A stretch of 64,000 nucleotides of DNA from Symbiodinium natans (lineage: Eukaryota > Sar > Dinophyceae > Suessiales > Symbiodiniaceae): contig CAJNDS010002275.1 of NCBI GenBank assembly GCA_905221605.1, positions 343,001-407,000 on the forward strand, given 5' to 3'. The first letter of the stretch is position 1. The number at the start of each line of letters is the position of its first letter. Under the pieces are notes generated by a model. It was not told where the DNA came from, did no database searches, and saw only the letters and a list, made by a program, of their open reading frames with translations. A program made the translations under genes and the position numbers. This document shows, piece by piece, positions 9,927-19,254 of this stretch.

Positions 9927-11700
9927 ATGCAGGATTGTGTCGCACAAGCCCAGGGCACCTTCGTCAAGTTCCATTCTGAGCACTTCCACACCACTGTGCA
10001 AGAGGGCAAGTACACCGTCGCCGACTTGCCGCTCATTGAGGTTCACGGAAAGGGCAAAAAGTTCAAGGAGTTCTTCCGCCTCATTCATGACGTCAGTACT
10101 GAAGATCAAGCCCAAATCCGGGAGATCATGGCCAAGGATCCCAACAATACTGCACTACTGCCTGATAGTGTGCGTCCTGGCGACGTTCTTGGTGAGGCGT
10201 GCACGTTGCAACTCGTCATCGACACTCGCAGTAACGCTGTGCTCCAATTCTTCCACTCAAGCATCTCTCTGCCGTGGGGTGTGGTCCGCCTGTTCTGCAG
10301 GGACAAGCCTATGTTGCTGAACTACAAGATAGCCACCAACTCGGACCTGGTGAAATGCGCATGCCTCGTCATGTTGAAAGGCATAGAAGGCGACCGCTGG
10401 ATGAAACAGTCCCTTGGCACAAAGCTTGTACGTAGCAAGAGCACATCAGAGAAGGACGCCTCATCTTGGGATCCATCGCCAGAGGAGCTTCGGGAGGGCA
10501 TCGACTTCATCAACATGAACGCCCCCCTGGCTAATGGAAAAAACGAACAATTTCTTTGGTCCTTGTTGAACGTCCGGGATAATGAATCCCCCATCTATGC
10601 CTGGCCAATGCATGTGGTGAGCAAAGCCTGTCAGAATCGGACGACCGGAGATTCGCAGGCTGAGCCAGAGTTCTTCTTCCCCCTTCTGGTGGAAGATCTC
10701 AACTACGAGTTTGTCAACAAGATCCTACCGCTCATCTTGCCAACTATGACCACCCACGGGCTCATACTCTTGGGTCGTGCCGGCATTGGCAAAAACTCCT
10801 CTGGCCATCGTGATCTCCCTCGCCATGGCCCGACATCATGTAGCATCTCGGAATCTCATTGGCGCGGTGGTAGGGTGGAGGCGATCGAAACAGATCGATG
10901 GTTTTCGAGAGCGACCTGGTGAAATCACTGTGCCGGTACTCCTTGATGACCCGATTCTGTCCTCCATGAGTCTTGAGGACATCAAATCCTTCCTCGACGT
11001 AGGTGAGACCACGTTGGTGGATGCTCGCTACAGAGCGGCCAAATTCGCCAGGAACCAGACACGGATCCTTCTCAACAATGAGTGGAAGCCAGAAAACGAG
11101 CCGGACTTGCCTTTCGCCGATCACATTTCTTGGGGTCAGTTCTTGAACATGTTCCACACATCCATGAACGACGCTGGCATGCCACATCTCATGGCCATTC
11201 TGAAGAGAGCCACTGTAGTCATTGCAGGCCACAACGCCGTCTACGTCCGCTAAGCCAGCGAACATCAGTCCGAACGGATTCATCGCTTCGAAGGCGGCGG
11301 CGTCACAGAAGACTGGCTCCGTGCAGACAACAAGTCCTTCTACAGTCACTACAAGGACGGACGTTTCGTGAAGTACCCAAAGTACGAAGAGAACTTAGCC
11401 AAGGAGGCCGACATGATGGTAGAGATTTTGGCGTCTCCGGAAGAGAAAGAATACCTCAAACGTGGGGCTACTTACGATGCTTGGCATCAAGACTTCGGGA
11501 ATGAGACCACTGATGCGTCGAGGGCTTCGGCTTCCACCCCTCCACCCCGCGCAGGAGCTGAGGTTTCGCAGTCCAGCCCGCTGATCCGATCTCCCCCATC
11601 CAAGATGCTCCGAATGGAGTCAGGCCGCGAGGCAGAGGAGTATGATGCGGACGAAGAGGCGACTCGCCATCTTCACGGTGAGACTGAATCCCAGTCTTGA
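9927..11700 (+). pseudogene. Transposon gene 2: P-loop ATPase with SF3/AAA-like motifs, frameshift plus stop
   Basis: The 5' part (9927 onward) has about 280 residues of unrecognised sequence and then a Walker A, GRAGIGK, at residues 283-289. An A5 run at 10791-10795 shifts the frame exactly at the Walker A lysine; the +1 frame continues as GKTPLAIVISLAMA. Fifty codons later VPVLLDDP gives a Walker B (Asp-Asp at 10945-10950). RILLNNEW at 11062-11085 resembles motif C/sensor 1 with its polar Asn. A TAA at 11251 interrupts the same frame, which then stays open to 11700 with a Ser/Pro-rich acidic tail. The motif order and spacing suit superfamily 3 helicases or related AAA+ ATPases. In the element it could drive strand separation, target selection or transposase assembly. 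Two lesions make this copy probably non-functional unless the indel is a sequencing error. Confidence 0.75.
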
Positions 11701-11999
11701 TTGCGTCCTTAGCTAGTATGCGACCGGCCAATTTTGACAAGAGCCAGTATACTGTAGAACCAACAAATTCATAAACGACAGCTTACCGCACTGACTCTAT
11801 GGCCGCTTACTCATGACCTCCGGCAATAGTCCGTGACACAAGCTTGATCGTGCATAGATCGCGATGCACACAGACAGCCTTCGTAAAAAGAGTTTCTGCA
11901 ATCGTCGCACTGCAATTGCACCGGCTGCATATGAGATTCTCTATATTCGCAGGCTTATCAAGTCGTAGTGTATAACTGGGGTTTACACTTGACTTCGAT
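11701..11999. other. Spacer between ATPase and transposase genes
   Basis: This is about 300 bp without open frames of note. It holds no GCTTATAAGC palindrome. A short AT-rich stretch with ATATTC and TATAAC lies in the last 60 bp before the transposase start and could hold its promoter. Confidence 0.4.
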
Positions 12000-13268
12000 A
12001 TGCCTACGAAGCGGCCTGCGGCTTGCATGGAGGAGCGGCGTGTCTTCTCCACACATCTTCGTCGATGCCAATGCGGAGGCGCCCTAGCGAAAGCGCATGA
12101 GATAGAGGCAACACTGTACTCTATGACCGGCTATGAGACTGTCCTCGTCCGCACCTTCAGATGCACCACATACTCGTGTCGCCGGACATTTGGTCCGAAC
12201 TTCGCTTGGGACGCGAGCAGCAAAATCAATACTGCCAGTCCACTTGACCTGAAGAACATGGAGGCACTCTTCGTGAACAGCAAAGTGGGATTCAGCCTCT
12301 CGTTTCTGGAGTATCATGCCCTCATGGAGTTCCGTGCCTGTCTATCTGCCCGCGCCGTAGAGTACGTCTACCAGCACACTTTTGGCCTCAACACCGCAGG
12401 GAACATGAGTAACCGTTGGCGTCTCTCCTACTCGTCTGCCATCATGTGCTACGTTGCCATCCATGAACTGGCCCCTCTACATCTTCACATGAAGATCGTC
12501 CTCGGCAATGAGATCTCCTCGGATATCTTGGCCAAGTACGAGCAACACGTCCTCGGCCACGTCCTTCCCGCCAAAAACAGGACCAAGGTGTCAGAAGTCG
12601 TATGTGATGGCCACGCGAAGGTGCACGTGAAGTGTGCCAGCGCCCGCAATCACGCGGGAAAGCCTCGAGCAGACGGCAAGAAAAAGCCATACGGTCATGG
12701 CTGGTTCATGGTTGTGAACCCAGCAGACAAGCGCATTCTGTGGGCTAAACCCATGCTTGTGCCCGAGGGTAACGACATCCTGGAGGACGCTATCACCTCT
12801 ATCCTTCCCTCCTACAAGAACATGAACTGCGTCATCGTCGATCGCGCTTGTAGTTTCTACCCGTCCGCACTCAAGCAAAAGCGACTGAAGCAAATCAAGT
12901 TTTGGGTGGTCGATAAATTCCACTCGCACGGGCACACGAAGTCGTGCCCCTGTAATCCGCTCCACCATGTCAGGTTGTCTAGACGTGTCGACAAAATCAA
13001 CACATCGGCAGCTGAGGGGGTTTTCTCCTGGTTCCGAAACTTTGCGCGCGTACTCAATGAAGCGACGCCCGAGCGACATGCGTTCAAGGTGTTGTACTTT
13101 TGTAAGTTACACAACATTGCTGTGGTGCGTAGAAAAACCGAGTATCTACCTCGCATAGGCGCGAATAGAAAGAACAAGAAGCGTAGCAAGCCGTACACGT
13201 GCGGGAACGGTCTCAAGAAAAGGCCTGCCGCAAAGTGTGCCAGAAAGAAGCCGGCTTCTCGACAGTGA
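12000..13268 (+). CDS. Transposon gene 3: DDE-type transposase (MULE/hAT/KDZ-like), 422 aa, intact
   Basis: This uninterrupted frame encodes a 422-aa protein. The N-terminus has a Cys cluster (C23-x-C25 and C55-x4-C60) like the zinc-binding modules in front of many transposases. Candidate catalytic residues are D203 (VCDGHAKVHVK), D281 (VIVDRACSFYP) and E339 (SAAEGVFSWFRNF). Between the second D and the E sits DKFH (305-308), matching the C/D-x2-H signature of the Mutator, hAT and related superfamilies, followed by HSHGHTKSCPC, an extra His/Cys cluster. The C-terminus (about 390-422) is Lys/Arg-rich with KKRPAAKCARKK, a likely bipartite nuclear signal. It would cut and join the element's inverted repeats in the nucleus. 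A KDZ-type (Cys-cluster associated) relationship is possible. Family placement is inference from motifs only. Confidence 0.8.
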   Translation: MPTKRPAACMEERRVFSTHLRRCQCGGALAKAHEIEATLYSMTGYETVLVRTFRCTTYSCRRTFGPNFAWDASSKINTASPLDLKNMEALFVNSKVGFSLSFLEYHALMEFRACLSARAVEYVYQHTFGLNTAGNMSNRWRLSYSSAIMCYVAIHELAPLHLHMKIVLGNEISSDILAKYEQHVLGHVLPAKNRTKVSEVVCDGHAKVHVKCASARNHAGKPRADGKKKPYGHGWFMVVNPADKRILWAKPMLVPEGNDILEDAITSILPSYKNMNCVIVDRACSFYPSALKQKRLKQIKFWVVDKFHSHGHTKSCPCNPLHHVRLSRRVDKINTSAAEGVFSWFRNFARVLNEATPERHAFKVLYFCKLHNIAVVRRKTEYLPRIGANRKNKKRSKPYTCGNGLKKRPAAKCARKKPASRQ

Positions 13269-13619
13269 GAAGAAAAGCACGGTGTCACTGTGTGTATCTC
13301 TCTAGTTTATATACTCACAGGCGAAACCAAGGAGCCGGATTCTAGGGGCTTCAAGGCACAGCTGAGTGCTGACGTGAACGGGGTAAAAGAAATACATCGC
13401 TGCTGAGCGAGCTGCACTTGCTGTTACGTATCCACAGTCGTGGAAAGTTTTTTTTTTCGTTTTACTCTGCTGGCAGCCAAGGTATGGTCTACGAATGGAG
13501 TCTCTGGGATGAATTATTATCCTGTGTATGCGCGCGTGCTCGTAAATATAAAGTATCCAGGATACAGAGTGTCATGTGCATGCACACCAGCTTTATAAAC
13601 ACTTGTGCACTGCAAAAAC
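13269..13619. other. Right subterminal region of the transposon
   Basis: This is about 350 bp with no gene. It contains a nine-T run near 13448 and an AT-rich GCTTTATAAAC (13590-13600) that resembles, but does not match, the GCTTATAAGC palindrome. I see no counterpart of the left 76-bp tandem. Confidence 0.45.
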
Positions 13620-13646
13620 AAAAAAAACACAGGCCCCACAGCGCAC
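13620..13646 (-). repeat. Right terminal inverted repeat
   Basis: Reverse complement of the left repeat at 25 of 27 positions: an A run, then CACAGGCCCCACAGCGCACC. Six bases (GCCCTC) separate it from the right copy of TATTACTAC. Confidence 0.9.
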
Positions 13647-13652
13647 CGCCCT

Positions 13653-13810
13653 CTATTACTACTAGTACTGCTACTAGAAATTGCAGCACTAGTAGAAGAA
13701 AATAGTAATAGTGGTAATAGTAGTTAGTCGCTGTAGCAGTAGTAGTAGTAGTAGTAGTAGCAGTAGTAGTAGTAGTAGTAGTAGTAGCAGTAGTAGTAGT
13801 AGTAGTAGTC
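13653..13810. repeat. TAC/TAG microsatellite (right flank of transposon)
   Basis: It begins with TATTACTAC, the candidate right target duplication (13653-13661), passes through imperfect TAC/TAG units and becomes a TAG/CAG run until about 13809. It mirrors the left flank, as expected if one repeat array was split by the insertion. Confidence 0.9.
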
Positions 13811-14402
13811 GTCTGTCTGACTCCTTCCTTTACTTCACAAAAATGAGCTGAATGCATGTACGACATCAAAAGTCAGACCGTCAGATCACCTCATTTCGTG
13901 TTTCCTTCAGTCTACCGATGTGATAAATAGTCATTTTGTGCAGGAGCCAGCTCACGATCTAGAAGCCTGTTTGTGGTCATAGCCCCAAGAATTCGCAAGC
14001 TGTCAAGCTCTGGACTTAGACTCATTCGCGCTCCTTGATGTACCAAGGGGCCGCATTGTGAACGTCTATGGTGGCTTTGGATTCCTCAAACAACTCGGCA
14101 ATGATGGCGACGGGCAAGACATCTTCTTTCGTGCAGCTGACGTCATAGGCAGCGGTAGTCATTGTTGTCCTCTGTTCCAAGCCGGTTTCTGACTTTCTGA
14201 GTACGAAGGCATGAATTGCCTTGAGCCCGGAAGCGCTTCGACTGAGTGTCGGGGTCTGAGACGCCACTTCACACATACTCGTTTCCTCTTTGCTCCTGTC
14301 CGTTTGTCCACACAGGTTTGGAGATAAACTTGAGGAGATCCTGCTTGCTTTCATGGGCGGAAGCATGATTTAAACGACGATCTTGTAAGTCTGTGCTCAC
14401 AG

Positions 14403-14486
14403 GAACTCGAACGGCGCCAAGAAGTTTTACATCAATCTCGAGGACGAGGTCTCCTTCGTCATGTCCAAGGAGAGCATATCTCGCAG
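14403..14486 (+). CDS. Candidate internal exon, unknown product
   Basis: Flanked by CACAG and a CAG-GTGTGA donor, the 84-bp stretch reads in frame NSNGAKKFYINLEDEVSFVM then SKESISR. The third codon positions are mostly C or G, which stands out from the surroundings. I recognise no family. Confidence 0.45.
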
Positions 14487-16160
14487 GTGTGACTTCAATT
14501 CAGAGGTAGCAGAGATCAGACGTGGTGCTGCGATCGAGATGCAGAATCCATCCAAGTTGGTGTATCATTAGCTTGGTAAGGCTTGTGTATGCAGTCTGTG
14601 GGTAGCTTGAGGGGGATTTTTGATTCACGTCTGTTTGATTCGCTTGTGCTTGCGCAGGGGGCTGCATGTTAAGACAACTCTGCACGTCTAAGAGCTTGCA
14701 ATACTGGCAACTCGCACGACCTGGTAGCTTTAGTCTTTTGCTGACCCAGCGAACAATAGCCAGGCGGCCCTTCATGGAGCAAGGGAGACGGGAAGTTGGA
14801 AATCCTAGCTGCAGATGTCGAGGGAGTGGCTGACACCCAAGAGCCCTTCAATCCTGGTGCAAGCCATGCTGGCAGAAGCCAATAACTCAGCAAAACAGGG
14901 GTAGGGGGGCACGGGGGTGGGGGCAGTAACACAAATGCAAGCGGCCGAGAGTGTTGGAACTTGGAACATCACGGGAGATCAAAGCCCACAGGGGCCTGCT
15001 GCCTGTGCATCGAAATTAAGGGTGTCGTACTGATGCATTGTGCGCCCGATGATCGCTGTACTTTCGAAAGGGCATTTTAGCGGCAGACCCGGCTGCCTTT
15101 CGCCCACTGCGAAACGGAATGCAAGCGCACGGCAGGTGTGGAGGCAACAGTTGCAAAAGTTGCGTGGCATCATGACTCCTTGCCAAGTCTCCAAGCCAGT
15201 ATGTACATTATATCCATGTATAGCCGATTACTGCAAAGCTTTTATTTGACTCTTCCGCATCCTTGCACGACGCCGACACATTGGTGGTCTGGCCCAGTAA
15301 GTTGCCCTGCGTCGGGCTTAGTCCAGTCCTAACCACCGTATGCAAGCTGCGTCATGGTAAGTGTCATGCTACATCAGCTGCGGTGCTCAGCCAATGACAC
15401 GCTTGAATTCGCAGAAATTACATTTTTCGAAGATTCAAGAAAACTGACATTGATCTTTCCCGTGGCTCCAGGACCTTACGGGCAAACCATGTGCTGCTTC
15501 TGTGGTGAAGGCTCATTCTGAGAAGAATCCGTCCTTTCCTTGACCAATGCAGCACGTGAGGAACGCAAGGGGGCCTGGAGAACAAACCGTGGTCGACGCC
15601 TTCCTGGTGCAAAGGACGCCAAAAAGGAAACCATCAAAGATCAGGCAACATCTTGCAAGATCTTGCAAGCGAACGAACGGCCTTAAGCAGTAAGCTTGCT
15701 AAGCGCTCGGATGCGCTGGGCCACTGTGGCGCAAGGTCAAGCGCTTGACAGCCATGGACACTGATCAGGCCATCTTGCTGCACATGTTGTTTAGGATATC
15801 CGTGAAGCTTGAAGATCTTGACGGGCAAGACGGAAAACTGTGCTGCGGTACAGATTCTTCGTTAAAAGTGCTACCGACCCATCGCCATCGTATGCTTAGG
15901 TGGGCCCAATGTAGGCTAACCTAGAGCAGGTCCTGCAGAACGCAACGCTCTTCAGGGAAATTCTTGATAGCGGGGAGCCTGGCAGCCTCCGTTGTCGATA
16001 TCTTCCCATGACTGGCTTGAGTTGGGAAGCACTGTTACCCTGCTACTGCTGCAGGTCCCGACTTCGAGTTTTCACATCTATACAAAGTCATCACGATGCT
16101 GGCATCCAAGGCATTTTTAATTGCCAGTGGCAAGTTTTTGCAACTTGTCTTGCTGCACAG

Positions 16161-16226
16161 GATTTGCTGGAAGACACTCGGTCGGATCGAATTTATCGGC
16201 TTTTCCTGGAGTCGAATGCGATGCAG
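16161..16226 (+). CDS. Candidate internal exon, unknown product
   Basis: Between a TGCACAG acceptor and CAG-GTGCTC donor the frame reads DLLEDTRSDRIYRLFLES and then NAMQ. A second peptide-like stretch (NALCEQCVVEACL) begins only 26 bp later in another frame, too close for a normal intron, so at most one of the two boundaries is right. Confidence 0.3.
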
Positions 16227-17043
16227 GTGCTCCCTGTTGTGTGGAGTTGCAGAATGCCCTTTGCGAGCAGTGTGTTGTCGAGGCATGCTTGCGAACAACC
16301 ATCATCAAGCAAGGAGCAGGTTCGATGTGTACATTTGGGCACAATTCAAACCCTTGTCAATAATTGATCGGCAGCGCTGATATCCAGGCAGACATCATGG
16401 AAACTTTCTGGAGGACTTGCAAGCCTGCAGCAGATGTGGATGTGCGTGTATATACGTGCAACCCGATGGATGGCGAGTAGATATTTCCAGATAGTGGTGC
16501 AGTTTCGGGCACAAAATCTTGGCATGTCAGTTTCCAGGGTGGTTGTATTGTATGCAGAAGGTGAGGGCAGCACCGGAGAGGGCAGAACCCCAGAACCACT
16601 GCAGCGCAGGGGCCCACGTCTTGTCGTACCGTCGTCTGCAACAAGTACCTCAGTCATTGTTTTAGACGACTTCGTTCCAGCATGGCATGAAAACAGAATG
16701 CTGATTACGCAAAGCAGAAACTGAAAGACAAAAGACTCCGAAATCAGACCGCTTGACGGTTTGAGGGGCGTGCAGAACGATGCAAGTCTGGTGTCCGGCA
16801 TTCTTTCGTGCTGGTTTCTGGGCCGGGCTGGGAATCTGCATCCCGGACAGTCTCTGTACAATGAGGTATGCATCTAGAACGCATGTGCAACTCTACGATT
16901 CTACGCACAACGACTGCACCAGTCCAAGGCACAAAGCCTAACAGGAAACCAAGCACCAGCAGCAATCAAGGGGCCCTGGCACCTTTGGTCTCAACTCGCG
17001 CTCTATGCCATGCGCCTGCCCTGCTAGTGCACCGCATCAGTCG

Positions 17044-17063
17044 CCCCCCCCCCCCCCCCCCCC
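17044..17063. repeat. Poly-C tract (20)
   Basis: Twenty consecutive C. One of several long G or C homopolymers scattered through the window. Confidence 0.95.
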
Positions 17064-17437
17064 TCATCAGAACCCCCAAAGAAGTTTGGGACCCTACCCT
17101 GGATTTTCTGGGCTCTGGCTTCCGTTAAGACTCGTGCCTCCGAGGCCCTTCAGGCTTTCCGCCTTTGAATCCGTCCGCATAAGCCCTTGTTGGAGCCCAT
17201 TGAAATTTCGCGACATGCAAAATGCCTCACAGTACACTAACCGTAGGCGGATTACAGGTCCCATCTCACATGTTGGCGTGTGCTTGCCCATGTTCTTTCA
17301 CAGGAATGCCTGAAGGTGATGGTCGAAATTGTCATGCGCAGCGCTGCCCCCAAGGTTCCGTGTGTGTGTGTGTGTGAAGCTTGATGTTTAGTCTACGGCG
17401 CTCTGACTGTTGTGCTGCTGAATGCTCTCATTCGCAG

Positions 17438-17545
17438 GAGCTTCGCGGCCAGTTGCCCTTGGTAGAGCTGGTGGAGGCAGAGTTGGCTCCGTTTCTCGTC
17501 GTTCTTGTGCATGCTTGGCTTCAACCGCACGTACAGTACAAGCAG
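17438..17545 (+). CDS. Candidate exon, unknown product
   Basis: After a CTCTCATTCGCAG acceptor the frame reads ELRGQLPLVELVEAELAPF and continues LVVLVHAWLQPHVQYK, an amphipathic helix-like segment. The 3' boundary is unclear. No family recognised. Confidence 0.35.
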
Positions 17546-18395
17546 AGCACGAAATGCATCAAGTGTGTCAGTCACCCTAAGAGAGGGTGGTGCCACCTTC
17601 GGTCTTAAGGAATGTTTCGATAGACATAGCACAAGGAACCAGAGCACATTTTCCTTCCGAAGCACAAGCATGAATGAAAAACCGAGGATTTGCCCAGAGC
17701 ATTCCCATGAGATCGATTGAGCCATTGAGAACATGTCGTTAGAGGATGGTTCTTGTGCTATGTTGTATTGTTCGTCCAGGAATGAAGGTTTGAGAGGCAA
17801 CAGGCTATGCGCATAGCGGGTGCCCTGCGCCGGGCACCTGGGCAGTTGGGAAGCGAAGAAAGCGCTCATTTAGGACCAAGCGCGACTACGCGGTACTTAA
17901 AGCCAGAACCCACCACTGCCATTGGCGAATCCACATCTACTGTAAGTGCTGGCAGGCTGAAAGACCTTAATTCTTCGCAACTCGCAAAACGAAAAAACTT
18001 GGGCAGCGCCCCCCCTTTAAATGCTTTTGCACGCGCGGCTGCAGCGGCTCCCCATGTTGGCTGTTCTGTCGAATTTCACTCCGCTTGGTATAGCTATGTT
18101 CCTGAGGGCCGGAGGGCTTGAGTCGAAGGAGTTCAGCATTGCTTGTTTGATGGCCTCGACTACTTGCATGTCAGAAGCTCTGTGCGTGCAATGCCTAATG
18201 TGATCTGATGTGTTTTTCCTGCTGGAGTGCAAGGGCATAGTTTTGCCAACTCGCCTTCAGACCCTCTCCAAATCCATAAATGGTGCTCGTGGGCCTCTTT
18301 TGCTGGAAATGTAGTCATCAATTTGCAACCCTCTGTCGCTTGTAGGATGTGCGCCGCGATGTCATGATGCATCCATTAGAACCAGAGCTAAACGG

Positions 18396-18416
18396 GCGCG
18401 CGCGCGCGCGCGCGCG
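18396..18416. repeat. CG dinucleotide repeat
   Basis: About ten CG units, an alternating purine-pyrimidine run able to adopt Z-DNA. A similar run occurs at 20006-20026. Confidence 0.9.
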
Positions 18417-19254
18417 ACACCAATCAAAGTGCCGTGAGAACGCAATTCTCATGAACTTGCTACAGAAGTGGAAGACCATGGTTGACCACGGTTGAGTTTG
18501 CTGCCTTTGTATCATGCATTGCTACTGACATGTCACTGCCCAGCTGGTTCAAGCAGGTTCCTTCAATCTTTGTAGGTGCCCCTCTGTCAACTTGTAGGGT
18601 TTTCAGCGAGCCAATCATCATCTTGTGGTACCCGACACAAGCCCAACCTAATCTGTCTTTTCGCTTCGCATGCCCCTACCGCTTTCCAACAGGCAAGATG
18701 AGTACGTCTGTATGCTCAAGCGAAACACCTGTTGAGGTTTTATCACATTTCCACGGACATGAGCAGATGTTGCAAGCATTCATCCCTAGCCTGAATTCCT
18801 TTCGTAAGCTTCATAAGTGCGCAGCAAGTACCAAGAAGGTGCATTTCTTTAAAGCAACTGCGAATGAAAAGATTCAGCGCTTCATGGCATGGCTTCTGCG
18901 CTGGATGCCTGGGCTTTGCCTCGCAAGCTGGCTTGCTAGCACGGCCTCCTTTGCTGAAGTGCATTTGCAAACCTTTCCAGCGCAATCTCCAATCAAGGTA
19001 CTTGGACTGACTGTTCTGGTATTTATGGCTCGTGCTGGGTCCAGTGATGGTATTGTGCACTCGACAGCACCTCACTGCAATGGCTCTGCAAAACTATGAC
19101 TTGGGTATCCAGTGTTAAGCAGGCATGCGGGCCACGTGGCTCATGGCAGGGCTCTTGTGTTGAGTTCCTTGGTTTGTGGAGCCTCGACTCTCGAGGTGTC
19201 GGCTTCTGCAACAATACACACAACTTCGGTCTCAAGCGTGCTCAAGGATCCTGA

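Larger units (their letters stand above)
8241..13652 (+). mobile_element. Three-gene DNA transposon with TIRs, ATPase and DDE-type transposase
   Basis: The 5.4 kb element is bounded by near-identical terminal inverted repeats (8246-8272 and 13620-13646) and a possible 9-bp target duplication, and sits inside a TAG/TAC microsatellite. It carries three genes in the same orientation with 200-300 bp spacers: a Ser/Asn-rich protein (8822-9726), a P-loop ATPase (9927-11700) and a DDE-type transposase (12000-13268). None shows introns, unlike the surrounding host genes. Subterminal features at the left end include a 76-bp tandem duplication, three GCTTATAAGC palindromes and a T14-G14 tract. The intact transposase frame against single lesions in the other genes indicates a fairly recent copy. 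The transposase motifs fit the broad MULE/hAT/KDZ group; I cannot place it in a named family. The exact termini are uncertain by about 5 bp. Confidence 0.88.

Noticed and set aside
8241-13652. Polinton/Maverick or Helitron
   Set aside because: No polymerase B, capsid or retroviral-type integrase genes and only 5.4 kb; terminal inverted repeats argue against Helitron, and no HUH nuclease motif was convincing in gene 2.
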